Source of the DNA: Dipteris shenzhenensis
Taxonomy: Eukaryota; Polypodiophyta; Polypodiopsida; Gleicheniales
Length of the DNA stretch: 64,000 nt
Strand: one strand, 5' to 3'
Assembly (NCBI GenBank): GCA_047967505.1
Contig: CM106538.1
Shown: piece after piece, positions 46,493-58,744 of the stretch
How positions within the stretch are numbered: position 1 is the stretch's first letter
Layout: each line of letters opens with the position of its first letter
Program-made: the position numbers and the translations under genes
Notes under the pieces: model-generated
The model's database searches: none
What the model was told of the DNA's origin: nothing
Seen by the model: the letters and a program-made list of their open reading frames with translations, nothing else

Positions 46493-46799
46493 GGTTCCAA
46501 AACCTCAGTGCGTAGTGCAAGTCATCGTAACAAAATAAGTTGGCATTCTATTTGAATGTTTATGCTCAATGAATAATACATGGAGTCGTCGTCTTCATCT
46601 CACTCTATCCAAATCAATCTATCTTCACCCCTTCTCCTTAAGTGCTCCCCATTTTGTCCTATCTTTTCCTTGTTCCATTCCCTTCTCACTTCACATGTTT
46701 CAAAATTTTACAATACTTCTAGTGAGTTGGCCTAGGAAAGCCTTCATGAGAACAGTAGCGAGATTACAAAGTGATATTTCAAATTGATACCTTGGTGCG

Positions 46800-48616
46800 A
46801 TCACTCTGCATGAGATTGTGGGCAATCAAGATGCAAGATTGATTGTCACAATATAGGACAAAGAAGCAATCCATGATGCACCTGATGAATTCCTTGATGC
46901 CTTGCCTCAACTACTTTGGCTAGAGCTCCTCAACAATGTGCTTGATGCATCCCCACCTCTGACCACATTTGCTCCTTGACGGTCCACAAGGCAAACACGA
47001 GGGTAGTATCATCCTCAATTTTTGGACTTTGAATATGCACTTGATATAGCACATGATCCTACAGATGTTGTTGAGACCTCCCCAAATGATCATATTCCAT
47101 AGTCCACTTCATCACACTCTTCACTCCAATGAGGCACCTCTCTAGCACAATGCAATTGGATGATGAGTAATCTTCACTCATGGAGAACCGAGCTTAGGTG
47201 CTTGTAGATCCACATCCACAATGTAAGATCATTGGATCCAAGTGGTTATTAAAGAAGAAATACAATTTTGATAGCTGCATCTCTCGCTACAAGGCTGGGC
47301 TAGTGGCTCAAGGGTTCTCTCAGATATGAGGTATAGACTTCATGGACACATATGACCCGGTTGTAAAGATGTAGTCCCTTTGGCTCATCATCACTCTCTG
47401 TGCTTCCTATGGGCTCCACCTTCATTAGATGGATGTCAAAATAGAATTTCTCAATGGCATCCTTCCTTGATCATAGAGAGTTTATATGAAAAAACTTGAT
47501 GGGTATGTCAAGCCAGGCACTGAGACTCAAGTGTGTCTTCTTCTAAAGAGCCTATGTGGATTAAAACAATCCCCCCATGTCTAGTACCTAAGGCTCAACA
47601 AATACCTTGTAGAACTTGGGTTCACTCAAACTCTCTCTTACAGCAATGCATACATCAAGTGTTCTTCTCCTTCCTTTTGTCTCTTGGGTCTATACATTGA
47701 CTCCTCTTAGCAAGCAACAATTTTGACTTTCTCTTGCAGATTAAATTTTGACTCACAATGGCCTTGTCGAGTATTGTTTGGGCATCCAGATTTGGCACGA
47801 TGGCCCTAAAGGTACAATCACCTTACTTCGGGAGTAGTATATCTCAGAAATCCTTCATCGATTTCAGATGAAGCATGTCAAATAGTACACCATCACAATG
47901 GAAATTAACACAAAGCTTACACTGGCAATGGCTCCAACAACTGAAGAGGAATTATTTGCCATGAAACGACTCCCATACCATCAGGCCATTGGGTCCATTC
48001 GATATCTTGTTACCTGCACCATCCCACAACATCTTCTTTGCTACTTCAAAGGTGTCTCAATTCATGCAAAACCTAGGCCACACACATTGGCAGGCCATGC
48101 TACGCCTACTCGGATATCTTCGATCCATAATGAAACACAACATCATCTACACCCGCACATATTTCCTTCAACTTATAGTCTAGTGCAATGCCGATTGGTG
48201 AGGAGACCTTGAATCATTTAAATACATCTAGGCATGTTTTTCAACTTGCAGGAGGCCCCATTAGTTTGTATAGTAAAAAGTAAGCCACAGTAGCCATCTC
48301 CATTGACGAAGCTGACAGTTTCTACAACCATATGTGATGGCATGCTCAAAGAGCTTGGGTTCATCAGTGGTGTCTCCTTTGTTCTACATTGTGACAATCA
48401 AACCTACATCTTGACTTGCCAAATCTCATGCAGAGTGATTGCACCAAGCAAATCGACTTGAAATATCACTTTGTAAAGCATCACGTTGAACATCATGACG
48501 TCAAGCTAATTTTTGTTCCCACATATCAAGTGCTCACTAATATTCTCACCAAAGCTCTCCCTAGACAAGCGGTTCATCGGTACAATTGTAAATCCATGGG
48601 CCTCATCACCCCTTAG
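46800..48616 (+). pseudogene. Copia-4 RT and RNase H remnants
   Basis: Heavily broken. Recognisable RT pieces are MDVKIEFLNGIL (~47430), VYMKKLDGYVKPGTETQVCL, KSLCGLKQSPHV and NKYLVELGF (47490-47630). RNase H pieces include AIGSIRYLV (~47980) and SDCTKQIDLKYHFVKHHVE, VKLIFVPTYQVLTNILTKALP (48416-48600), with all expected landmarks of the copia C-terminus. Integrase, protease and gag are absent. Confidence 0.85.
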
Positions 48617-48649
48617 CTTTTTTGAACATCATTCAGAGTTAAAGAGGGG

Positions 48650-48983
48650 TGTTAAAACATGATAAGTCCATAAACAATGTTCTAAATAATCCAAAAGTAG
48701 TGAAAGTTTGTAAAACCTCCACTCGCAATGTAAGTCGTTGTAACATAATAATGTCATTTAGCAAACAATGTTCTATAGTGGACCGTTCCAAAACCTTCAT
48801 GCGCAACGCAAGTCATTGTAACATAATAAGTTGATGTTCTATTTGAACATACATGCTCGTTGAATAATACATAGAGTCTTCTTCATCTCACTCCATCCAG
48901 ATCAATCTGTCTTCTCCCTTTCTCCTTGAGTGCTCCCCTTTCTAGTCTATCTTTTCCTCATTCCATTACATTCTCACTTCACA
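48650..48983 (+). repeat. Copia-4 right LTR
   Basis: Starts TG after AAAGAGGGG (polypurine-like) and ends CA. It holds an internal ~80-bp duplication (CGCAATGTAAGTCGTTGTAA / CGCAACGCAAGTCATTGTAA). Confidence 0.75.
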
Positions 48984-49963
48984 TGTTCTAGCCTAGAGCA
49001 CGCTCTAAGAAAAGACCAAAAATGGTGGTGGATCCCTTAAAGTGTAGTGACAGTAGGCTACCTCATAGCATAGGTAAAGTAATGCAAGTCTATGGCATCA
49101 CGTCGATGATGAAGAGGCAAAGCTTCATATCTTCTTAAGATCATTGGTCGAGCACACACAAGAAGATTTGTTAAAGTAAAACAAGGAGCAACATGGCTCG
49201 GATATCAGTTGTTGAGATCAAGAAATGTAAAATCAGAACTAAAAATACCATTGAAAATGTATGTGCATCTGAGTGAGGACATGTACCTTGTACAGATTGG
49301 TGTCAAATGCATCAATTGCAATGAGACCGACATTGCCATACATTTGCCATCTTATTCGAATGTCAAGGATGAACACTCTTTCATTGTGTTGTCTTGCTCG
49401 ACATAGATAAAAACGTGCTCGGCATTTAGGGTGGTCCAAATCTTGACACTGGCATTGTCTTCATCAATGGGCTAGAAAGTAGTCGATTCCAGCTTCCTTG
49501 CAATATTGAGTTTGTCATGGATCATCAAGAAATCATATCCCATTGGCTTGGAGCACTTAGATTCCCTTGGACATGTTGCTGGAATTCCTTGATGTGTTGA
49601 TCCACACTTGCTAGGGAGTGAAACCCCTAGCCAACATCGTGAGAAACCATCTCTTCATCTACCATGAAAGCCACGATGCAAATGAAACATAAATCTTGGG
49701 CACACCATCATACCCTAACCCATGGGGAAAATATGCCCAATTTTGTCCACGTGCTCCATCTCTAGGTATGTGACCGATGCCACGTCCTAAAAAAGATAGA
49801 GTTGGGCATACCAAGAAACTAAGTAGAAAAATTTGAATTCATGATTCAAAAAATGCGGGAAAATCACTCAAATGAAAGAAAAAATCGGGTCAAAAAGCGA
49901 TGACATATCACGTTTTTAACATAAATCGACACATCATCCCTCTATATTTTACGCATAGATTTT
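48984..49963. other. Degenerate LTR-element DNA, with a decayed primer-site-like motif
   Basis: GCTCGGATATCAGTTGTTGAGA at ~49197 resembles a mutated complement of the copia primer site followed by an LTR edge. No domains are recognisable. Confidence 0.35.
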
Positions 49964-50009
49964 ATTCGTATGAATACCTATTCATACGAATAATGTATTC
50001 GTATGAATA
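49964..50009. repeat. Hairpin with third repeat: ATTCGTATGAATA
   Basis: ATTCGTATGAATA (49964-49976), two bases, its exact complement (49979-49991), then a third copy in direct orientation (49997-50009). Confidence 0.9.
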
Positions 50010-50043
50010 AACATGTATTAGGAGAAATATGTGGCTACGTTTC

Positions 50044-50054
50044 TGTATATAAGG
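50044..50054 (+). promoter_or_regulatory. TATA box (possible LTR promoter)
   Basis: TATATAAGGGC precedes, by ~30 bp, TCTCTTATCTCACGC and a CCCCAGCC stretch, then the minisatellite. Layout resembles U3-R of an LTR, but no coding domain is attached. Confidence 0.35.
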
Positions 50055-50214
50055 GCACTGTTTGCTAGTGTCTCTTATCTCACGCTTGGTTCCCCAGCCG
50101 AGCATAAGAGATCAAACAAGGCAAAGAAGAATAAAGGTCCTTCAAGGTTGTGAAAGCAATCTAGAAGGTTTGAAATAAGATGGATTGTGTGTTAGGGAGC
50201 TTTAGGATCCATCT

Positions 50215-50890
50215 CATTTTGAGTTCCTGAGATCTCTTGTGAGATTTGTGGTTTTGGTCTTTGTGTCTTTGTTTATGAGAGTTCTAGGTTCTCTTTAATG
50301 AGTTCCTTCGATCTCTTGTGAGAAAAGTGTCTTAGGTCTTTTTGTGAGAAATGTGCTCTTGGTGTTTTTGTGTCTAAGAAATTTGTTTGTGGGAGTTCTA
50401 GGAACTCCTTGTTGAGTTCCTTAGATCTCTTGTGAGAAAAATATATTTGTGGGAGTTTTAGGATCTCCTTGTTGAGTTCCTTAGATATCTTGTGAGAAAT
50501 GTGCTTGTTTTTGTGTCTATGAAATTTGTTTGAGGGAGTTCTAGGATCTCCTTGTTGAGTTCCTTAGATCTCTTGTGAGAAAATTTTTGTACGTGGGAGT
50601 TCTAGGATCTCCTTGTTAAGTTCGATCTCTTTGCTGAGTTCCTTAGATCTCTTGTGAGAAATTTTTTGTACGTGGGAGTTCTAGGATCTCCTTGTTGAGT
50701 TCCTTAGATCTCTTGTGAGAAAATTTATTTGTGGAAGTACTTTTTTTTGTGTCTATGAAATTTGTTTGTGGGAGTTCTAGGATCTCCTTGTTGAGTTCCT
50801 TAGATCTCTTATGAGAAAAATTTTATATGTGGGAGTTCTAGGATCTCCTTGTTGAGTTCCTTAGATCTCTTGTGAGAAATATGATTTTAT
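50215..50890. repeat. Minisatellite, ~9 units of ~55-100 bp
   Basis: The unit core GGGAGTTCTAGGATCTCC + TTGTTGAGTTCCTTAGATCT + CTTGTGAGAAA recurs with variable AT-rich spacers (TTTTTGTACGT, TATATTTGT). First units are diverged, later units nearly identical. Confidence 0.9.
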
Positions 50891-51014
50891 ATTGTGTTTG
50901 TATTCTCACACTTTCTTTGAATGAATATTTAATATTCTTTCATTAGAATGTGAAAGAATACAAAGAGTTTTAAAGGTGTATGAATTTAAAGTTTTAAAGG
51001 TTATTATACACTTG

Positions 51015-51570
51015 TCTCATTCTTACACTTTCTTTTGAATGAATATTTAATATTCTTTCAAAAGAATGTGAATGAATGATTTTCAATTTGAGTATATTCT
51101 TTGAATAAAAATGAATCCATGTCTCTCTATTTTTATTACTCATTCTTCCACTTTCTTTTGAATGAATATGTAATATTCTTTCAATAGAATGTGAATGAAT
51201 AATTTTCAATTTGAGTATATTCTTTCAATAGAAATGAATCCATGTCTCTCAATTTTTATTACTCATTCTTACACTTTCTTTTGAATGAATATTTAATCTT
51301 CTTTCAATAGAATGTGAATGAATGATTTACAGTTTGAGTGTTCTTTCATTAGAGATGAATCCATGTCTCCCAATTTTCATTACTCATTCTTACACTTTCT
51401 TCTGAATGAATATTTAATATTCTTTCAATAGAATGTGAATGAATGATTTACAGTTTGAGTGTATTCTTTCAATAGAAATGAATCCATGTCTCTTAATTTT
51501 CATTACTCGTTCTTACACTTTCTTTTGAATGAATATTTCATATTCTTTCAATAGAACGTGAATGAATGAC
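51015..51570. repeat. 123-bp tandem repeat, ~5 units
   Basis: CTTACACTTTCTTTTGAATG starts at ~51022, 51145, 51268, 51389 and 51512 (spacing 121-123). Each unit contains GAATATTTAATATTC (near-palindrome) and AATCCATGTCTC. A partial unit precedes at ~50905. Confidence 0.92.
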
Positions 51571-51699
51571 AATAAATATATTGCATTCTTGAAAGTGTTT
51601 TTTAAAGGATATGTGTTGTTTTCGACAAAATATGTATTGCAGTATGTTTCTATTGCATATGGAAATTAATTTTTTTGAATTTTGTTCTTTTTGCAACTT

Positions 51700-52285
51700 C
51701 AAAAGCATGGTGTGCGGCAAGATTTGGTCATATGTGACAGAGATACAAAAAGTACATGCCTCGGTCTCTTTCGTGTAGTGTAAATATTGTGGACACAAGT
51801 TCACGAGCCAGTTCTACTCGCATCAAGCAACATTTTCTCAGAATAGGCAGCGACGTTGGAGCTTGCTCATGCACTCTGTCTGATGTTCTTCCGTTATGCA
51901 AATTGTATTTAGAGAAAGTGAAGAAAGTGGTTAATCTAACCCTGATAAGGAATTGTCCAAGTCAACAAGATGTGAGCGCTGAGGTTGATGAGACGATTGA
52001 AGGAGAAGCACCAATAAATGTGAGGGGTGTATCCATACATGAAGGTGATGTAGATTTGCTAGCAAGTGGGTCACAAGTGAGTTTTGAGGTGACTAATGCC
52101 TGTCAAGTAAAGAAGAGAAAAAAGGGAGAACAATCTTCTATGGAGGATGGATTTCTTTGGCAATAAGTGCATGAAGAGCACTTAAGATGGACAAAAGCAT
52201 TTGAAAAAAATGGTATACCATTCAATGTCATGAGAGATGAGACATTTCATAATGGCAATGTGTGTGAAGATCATGTTAAATGACA
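51700..52285 (+). pseudogene. hAT transposase N-terminal fragment with BED-type zinc finger
   Basis: hAT transposases bind DNA through a BED finger. In + strand frames, YVTEIQKVHASVSFV then a TAG, CKYCGHKF, then TRIKQHFLRIGSDVGACSCTLSDVLPLC and KLYLEKVKK (51756-51920) follow the BED plan (CX2C ... H and a '.GACP' turn). After a Lys-rich segment, NGIPFNVMRDETFH (~52212-52253) matches the segment that precedes the catalytic core in hAT proteins. The core, the dimerisation domain and terminal repeats are not seen. Confidence 0.75.
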
Positions 52286-53325
52286 ATTAAAACAACCATC
52301 ATGGGGCATCACATCAACTATCCCACAAACATTTAACCCATCTAGCATTCAAGAGTAGTATTTGCTAAAATCGTGTCGAGGCCCTCATACAAAATCATTT
52401 TATGAATCCCAAAAAGACATATAATTGATGATTTTGGACAAGACAAATAAACTACTGCTCGGTGTTGCTATCGCTCATACTCCCATTGTCATTGCCATCA
52501 TTAGGCGGGTCACTCAGCACCTCCTCTTTAGCATCTTTTTACATGCATAGGCACTTTGCATGGGTGATGTAGCCTGACCATAAAAGACGTCCACGCACCA
52601 CTAGATGTCTTTAACATGATCTTATTTGGAGAATTCGTGCGTGTACCTGTCTCTTGTCAAAGCATCCAGGGGTCCCTCAGATAGACCCTGGCAAAATTCA
52701 AAGCACATTTCTCCAATCGTGCTCGATCCATGTGCGCACACCCGCACATTATGAGATGGGGGACAGGTTGAGTGAAGATACTCGGGGATCTAGCCATGGA
52801 TAAGTAGGATGAATAAATTAGTTTCTAGCATGCATGCACAAAACAACTTCTTTGTTGCAAACATAGAATAGAATTTATTGTATGTAAAGAGCCATGGCAA
52901 AGATCAGCGAGTCCCATATCAACATGGAGAGTATGGAAACATGATCAAAACCAAGTCCTCATATTAATATTTGTAATCGTACACACAACCATAAATGAAA
53001 CAAATAGGGAATGACACACTTACCTAATGAAAGTGAAAAAATACAAAAGTACATTAAGCATTAGTTTTATAACAACATTAAATGGAAGGCAAAGTGAAAT
53101 CCATTAAACAAGTAATTTTTTCAAAAAACACACTATCACAAAACACAGCATTCACTCCTCCTAAGATGTGTCCTCGTCATATATGGAGATGTAGCCTTGA
53201 TTGGGTAAATATATTGTCCTTCTTCTCCTCCACACGGTTTGCTTGCCCCCTAATTCTATCCTCCTTGCCACCTTCCCATTTCACCATCTTCTCCATGACT
53301 CTTGCCTCTATCCAAGTATCTTTGT
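52286..53325. other. Intergenic DNA
   Basis: No recognisable gene; may contain further decayed transposon. Confidence 0.4.
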
Positions 53326-53980
53326 CTAGCCCTCTCTTCTGAGGTCATGCCTCTCTTGCACTTGCCCTAGCCCTAGCTCGCGTTGTGTTGCAAGCATTGT
53401 CATAATGCTTGCCCGTGTCGAGCGAATGTTTGATGGAGTGATCTTGATGACATGGATCAACCACATGCCCCTTAGGATGGCCACCCTTAAGGATGGGTCC
53501 CCTTGGAAGAGGTAGCATGGCTTGCAAGCCATGCACCTGATCCCTATGCCTATTGAAGGCACACCTACCACAAACCTCCTTGAGGTTCAAGGCATACTTT
53601 GGAACTAAGCAGGTGTACCAATTCTTGGCCAATATGTCATCATGCCATACCTTGAAATCCTTTGTTTTAAGAAAAACTTGTTCAAGCACACCAAGGAACG
53701 AATTAGTTCACATAAAAAATTTTGAAACGCTTCTAGCCTACATATAAGTACTCTAAGTGACTACCTTCTCAAAAATTTTTCATGAGCATCAAGTAGCACG
53801 GTAAGCGGTTCTCATCACATCATCAATGAGGACGGACTTCTCAGCCCCTTGCTTTCCCTTTGCTTGCCCCTTCTTTGAAGTGGGGAGACTTGAAGCTGAG
53901 GCTCGAGATGGCAAGAAGCCATGAAAAAAAATCAAGTAGTATACTCTGCAAAAAATAGAGTTGTGTATATAAAGACCCAA
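53326..53980 (-). other. Unrecognised coding-like blocks
   Basis: - strand frames 53789-53980 (63 aa; Ser/Lys-rich, KKGQAKGKQGAEKSV) and 53345-53689 (114 aa; FKVWHDDILAKNWYTC, LKEVCGRCAFNRHRD, Cys/His-containing) lie in order and could be exons of one gene or remnants of a transposon. A TTTTTTGCAG/A acceptor-like sequence precedes the first. No family assigned. Confidence 0.25.
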
Positions 53981-54561
53981 AATATATATAAAGTACTATC
54001 TCACTTCCACTGATGGTGTAGAGAAAAAATATTTGATATGCTTTGAAGTCTCAACCCCTGCTTTCCCTATAGTAATATCAAATACTTTGAGCCTTTAGCA
54101 AGATCTAAAGAATAGTCATGGAGCATCAATTAATAAAGAGCCCATGGAGAGAGGCCCATTGAGGCCTAATGGCTAGTAGGGTCACTACTAGAAAAGGGCA
54201 ATAATCCAAGAGCCTAACTTTTTGAAGAGATTTATGGGTGGTCAAGAAAGAAAACAACTCAGTGCTCACATAAGCAATGTATAGTGCAAAGAGTAGATAA
54301 CCACCCTGTGGTCGCCTTATTTAGATAGTGTGAAAACATGCTTTGCAATCTATTATCTTATCTTATGTGAAAATGAAATTTAGAGAAAGCTCCCAAATAC
54401 AAAAACACACGATAAGAGATTTATTGAAGCAATACTGGACTTCTACAATCTGCATGCTTCGAGAACTCAACCATAGATGATCCTCCCATCCCTATGAGGC
54501 TTGTTGGAGGATCTTACAAGCTCAAATTTATTCATACTAGGAGCGAAAGACTACGAGGTAG
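53981..54561. other. Intergenic DNA left of Copia-3
   Basis: No gene seen. The sequence 54460-54561 replaces the expected remainder of the Copia-3 3' LTR. Confidence 0.4.
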
Positions 54562-54629
54562 TCATTTATATATGTGTTTGAGTATTGTACATAACCGGGG
54601 TAAAGGCACAATGACCTTTAACCCCCACA
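54562..54629 (-). repeat. Copia-3 3' LTR, truncated to 68 bp
   Basis: Matches 60289-60356 with 2 mismatches, then similarity stops abruptly just past the TATA box. The remaining ~104 bp of LTR are missing. Confidence 0.88.
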
Positions 54630-54682
54630 ACCTCCCACTTAAAGGACAATGTGCCTTTAAGGGAGAACAACCAGTGAGCATA

Positions 54683-55399
54683 CTATCCAATGCCCATCAA
54701 TACATGAAAATACTCAAACCGCTGACTAGGTAGACTCTTTGTCAGCATATCTGCAGGGTTATCATCTGTATGAACCTTGACAAGCTCTATGCGCTTGTCC
54801 TCAAGTACCTCCCTGATGAAATGGTACTTGACCTCAATGTGTTTGGTCTTTGCATGAAAGACCGGATTCCGTGCTAGCTGAATAGCACTCATGGAATCAC
54901 TATGCAATGTCGGTACACCTGTATGAATCCCCATATCTCCCACTAGCCGATCAAGCCATATAGCCTCCTTGCAACCCTCTGTGGCTGCAACATACTCAGC
55001 CTCTGTGGTAGACAAAGCAACGCACTTCTGTGCACGAGACATCCACGACACTGCACCACCTGCAAAGGTGAACACATAACCAGAAGTGGATCTCCTACTA
55101 TCCACATGCCCTGCAGAGTCTGAATCTGTGTACCCAAGTACACGCATGTCTCCTTTACCAAAGCAGATGCACATCTCCTTGGTACCCTTCATGTACCTCA
55201 TGATGCACTTAACTGCCTCCCAATGCCTCTTTCCTGGATTAGCCATATAGCAGCTAACAACTCCCACTGCAAATGCAATGTCTGGTCTTGTAGCTATCAT
55301 AGCATACATAAGACTCCCAACCGCTGATGCATAAGGAACCTTGGCCATCATGGCCCTCTCGTCATCTGATTTGGGACTATCTGTATGACTCAGTTTCAC
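54683..55399 (-). pseudogene. Copia-3 RNase H
   Basis: Back in the gag phase. It shows YASAVGSLMYAMIATRPDI, GYTDSDSAGHVDSRRSTSGY (Asp), ALSTTEAEYVAA (Glu), HSDSMSAIQLARNP (Asp) and AKTKHIEVKYHFIRE...DMLTKSL. Full C-terminus present, stop just before the polypurine tract. Confidence 0.93.
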
Positions 55400-56318
55400 A
55401 TAGAGGCAATGGAGTACTCACTGCCTTCCCCCCCTCCATATTGAAACGCTGTAATACTTTTGTAACATACTCCTTCTGTGAAAGCCAAAGGAGTTTCCTA
55501 CTCCGATCACGCGTGATGCGCATACCAAGAATATGACCTGCAAGTCCCAAATCCTTCATATCAAAGGCCTCATGCAACTTGGCCTTTAATGCATCTAGCT
55601 CATAAGTATTCTTGCTAGCCAATAGCATATCATCCACATATAGTGCCAAGATTATCAAGCTATTATCCTTAGCGCTTTTAGTGTAGAGGCAGTGATCAAT
55701 TTCACTCCTTCTAAAACCCTGGGACCGAATGAAAGCATCAAACTTCTGATACCATTCTCTAGGTGCTTGCTTGAGACCATAGAGACTCTTCTTCAGCTTG
55801 CAAACTAAATGCTCTTTGCCCTTTTCTTCAAAGCCTTCTGGCTGCACCATGTAAACTTCCTCATGCAAATCCCCATGCAAGAAAGTTGTCTTGACATCCA
55901 TCTGCATAAGCTCCATATCCTCTGATGCCACTAGTCCAAGCATGCATCTAAGTGTGGTCATCTTCACAACCGGAGAGAATATCTCATCAAAGTCCACACC
56001 CTTCTCTTGCTTGAACCCTTTAGCAACCAAACGGGCCTTGTACCTAGGCACATCATCACCTGTGACCTTCATTTTGTAGACCCATTTACATGGCAATGCT
56101 TTCTTTCCATGTGGCAAAGAAACCAAGTCCCAAGTCTTATTCTTCATAAGTGAACTCATCTCTGATTGCATAGCATACTCCCACTTGCAATGATCCTCAC
56201 ACATCATAGCCTCTCTGTAGCAAGAAGGCTCCCTGCAATCAGTAAGCATCACATAGTCTACCCCTGGAACAAACTTATCAGGTGGTCTAGACACTCTAGA
56301 TGATCTTCTCAAGGGCAT
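55377..56318 (-). pseudogene. Copia-3 reverse transcriptase
   Basis: Overlaps the upstream frame by 10 bp in a different phase; its Met is incidental. Landmarks are CKWVYKMKV, YKARLVAKGFKQ, DFDEIFSPVVKM, MQMDVKTTFLHGDLHEEVYM, KKSLYGLKQAPREW and the catalytic YVDDM. It ends at a TAG (55377-55379) in the segment before the RNase H frame because of a second one-base shift. Confidence 0.93.
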
Positions 56319-58744
56319 TTCGCTTGCTGTCCCACTTGCATATCAGCCACATTTGGCTCATCATTTCCACCAATAGATGATCCATCATCTACCCTTGATT
56401 GTATACCTGTGGGAGTACTTGGTGATACCATTTCTTGCACATTTGGTGCATGGACAGCTTGCTGTCTATCAACATATGCAGGTGGATTCACATCCTGGAA
56501 AGTGATTCTCCTCATTTCCACACCCCTCATGGGTGCCTTATGCATCTTCTTCTCATTGAAGACCACATCATGGCTGCGTATGATCTTCTTTGCTTCTGGA
56601 TCCCAGAGACGATAGCCCATCTCTCCACTTTCACCATAACCCAGAAAGATGCATTTCCTAGACTTAGGATCTAGCTTCTTTCGAAGCTCTTTTGGCACAT
56701 GTGCATATGCCTCACACCCAAATATACGCAAATGAGAGTAAGAGGGCTTCTTGCCACTCCATGCCTCTTCAAGAATACCACCATCCAAACTCTTACTAGG
56801 TGATCTATTGATCACATGCACTGCACTCTTCATTGCCTCAGCCCAAAAACCACCAGAAAGACTTGCATTGGAAAGCATGCATTGCAACCTTTCTTGAATG
56901 GTATGGTTCATCTTTTCTGCAACTGGATTTTGCTCTGGAGTACGAGGGGATGTGAGCTCCCTCTTAATCCCACGTGTATCACAGAAATGCTGAAAGTAAT
57001 GAGAGAGATACTCTCCACCATTGTCAGTCCGTAGGCATTTAAGCATTCTACCTGACTGATTCTCAACCAAGGCCAGCCATTTCTGAAATACCTGGAACAC
57101 ATCACTCTTCTGAGCTATAGCATAAGCCCACACTTTCCTAGTTGCATCACCAATGAATGTCACATAGTATTCAGCCCCGCCTAATGACCGTGTAGGCATG
57201 GGACCACATACGTCTGAATGCACCAAATCAAGCATTTCAAACTCTTTCTTTCCCCTTCTTTTATGGGCTGATTTAGTCTGCTTCCCATAGAGACAATGCT
57301 CACAAAATTCAAAATCAGAGAAACTCAAATGCGGTACATAACCGAAACGGCATAAGAGTTTCATTCCATTCCGGCTCATGTGCCCTAACCTGCAATGCCA
57401 CAAAGAAGTGCTTGGCTGCTCGGTTATTGCAACAACATGATCAAATACCCTTGATACATGTAAGGGATACAAAGTCCCACACTTGGCACCCCTGGCCAAA
57501 AGCATAGAGCCCTTCTGAATTTTCCAACTCTGAAAGCCAAAAGTGGTGTGAAAACCAGCATCATCTAGCTGACCCACTGAAATAAGACTCTTGGTCAGCT
57601 TAGGCACATGTCTCACATGTTTCAAAACAAATGCAGACCCATTTGCAAAAGAAAACTTTATGTCACCTGCTCCTACTATGTCACATATATAGTCATTTCC
57701 AAGATGCACACAACCTGTCTTTCCACTGTCATAAGTGGAGAACCATTCCCTATGGGGAGTAACATGGAATGAAGCACCAGAATCCAAAATCCAATCCTGG
57801 GAATATGCATCATCTGAAGTGGTAAGCAACTCTGCAGATAAACTAGACATGAAGAGAACATCATTGTCACTATCATGTGTGATTGCATTGATCTCCTCGA
57901 TCTTCACTTTTCCTTTGTCCTCCCTTGGACTCTCTTCCTTTTGATTTGCACCCCAATTTCCATTCTTTTTCTTATCCTTTTGCTCTCTTTTTAGCTTGTA
58001 GCAATCCTTTTTCATATGGCCCTTCTTGCCACAGTGGTAACACTCAATGTTCCGTGCCCTAGATTTGCTACGAGACTTCCCTCTTTCTTGGGACTTCTCC
58101 CTGAACTGTGATCTGCCCCTTTGCACATTTAAGGCTGCATCCTGCTTGCTGCTGTCCATAGACTTCCATCTAATCTCCTCAGCCAACAAGCTACCCACAA
58201 CATCATCAAATTTCAGTACTCCACCAGGTGCAGAGTTGCTGACAGCTGTACGGAAGGTATCCCATGAGGATGGCAATGAACATAAGAGAAATATTGCCTT
58301 AGTCTCTGCATCAAAATTCATCTTCTGAGCCTGAAGCTGGCTGAAAATAATATTGAATTCGTTCAAGTGAGAAGCAATGGAGACCCCTTCCTTCATCTGC
58401 AGCTCAAACAACCTCTTCATGAGGTAAACTTTATTGGAGGCAGTTTCCTTCTCATAAGCGGCACACAGTTTCTTCCACAAATCTTCTGTAGTCTGCTCAT
58501 TTACTACTGTGAAATAAACTGACTCTGCAAGATGAAGTCTAATAGTAGACTTTGCTAATGCATCCAACTCATTCCAATCATCCTCAGACATATTTGCAGG
58601 CTTAGCTTCAATCCCTGCCAAGGGTTTAATCTGCTTCTTTTGAATAAGCACATCCCTTATTTGTTCTTTCCACAAAGAAAAGTTTGTCCCATCAAACTTT
58701 TTAATGTTGAAAAACTCCTTTTCAGACATGGAAGAGGATGCCAT
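56309..58744 (-). pseudogene. Copia-3 gag, protease and integrase
   Basis: The likely start is the Met of MASSSMSEKEF at 58742-58744; an in-frame Met eight codons upstream (58768) is possible. In numbering from that upstream Met: gag (residues ~15-200), a zinc knuckle CYHCGKKGHMKKDC at 243-256, an aspartic protease motif DSGAS at 329-333, the integrase zinc site H458, H463, C489, C492, and DDE residues D519, D582, E618 with 35-residue spacing. The integrase C-terminus (KCIFLGYGE) precedes a linker ending at TGA 56309-56311, where a one-base shift leads into the RT frame. Alone, this part would make all virion and integration functions but no RT. Confidence 0.93.

Larger units (their letters stand above)
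46493..48983 (+). mobile_element. Decayed Copia element (Copia-4)
   Basis: A 203-bp truncated left LTR (46493-46695) and a 334-bp right LTR (48650-48983, TGTTAAAACATG...CACTTCACA) share words such as TTCTATTTGAA, GTCTTC.TCATCTCACTC and CACTTCACATG. The ~1.95 kb between them contains only RT and RNase H remnants. Confidence 0.8.

Noticed and set aside
56309-56318. Programmed frameshift signal between Copia-3 integrase and RT
   Set aside because: No clear slippery heptamer followed by structure was seen, and a compensating shift downstream suggests ordinary indels or sequence errors.
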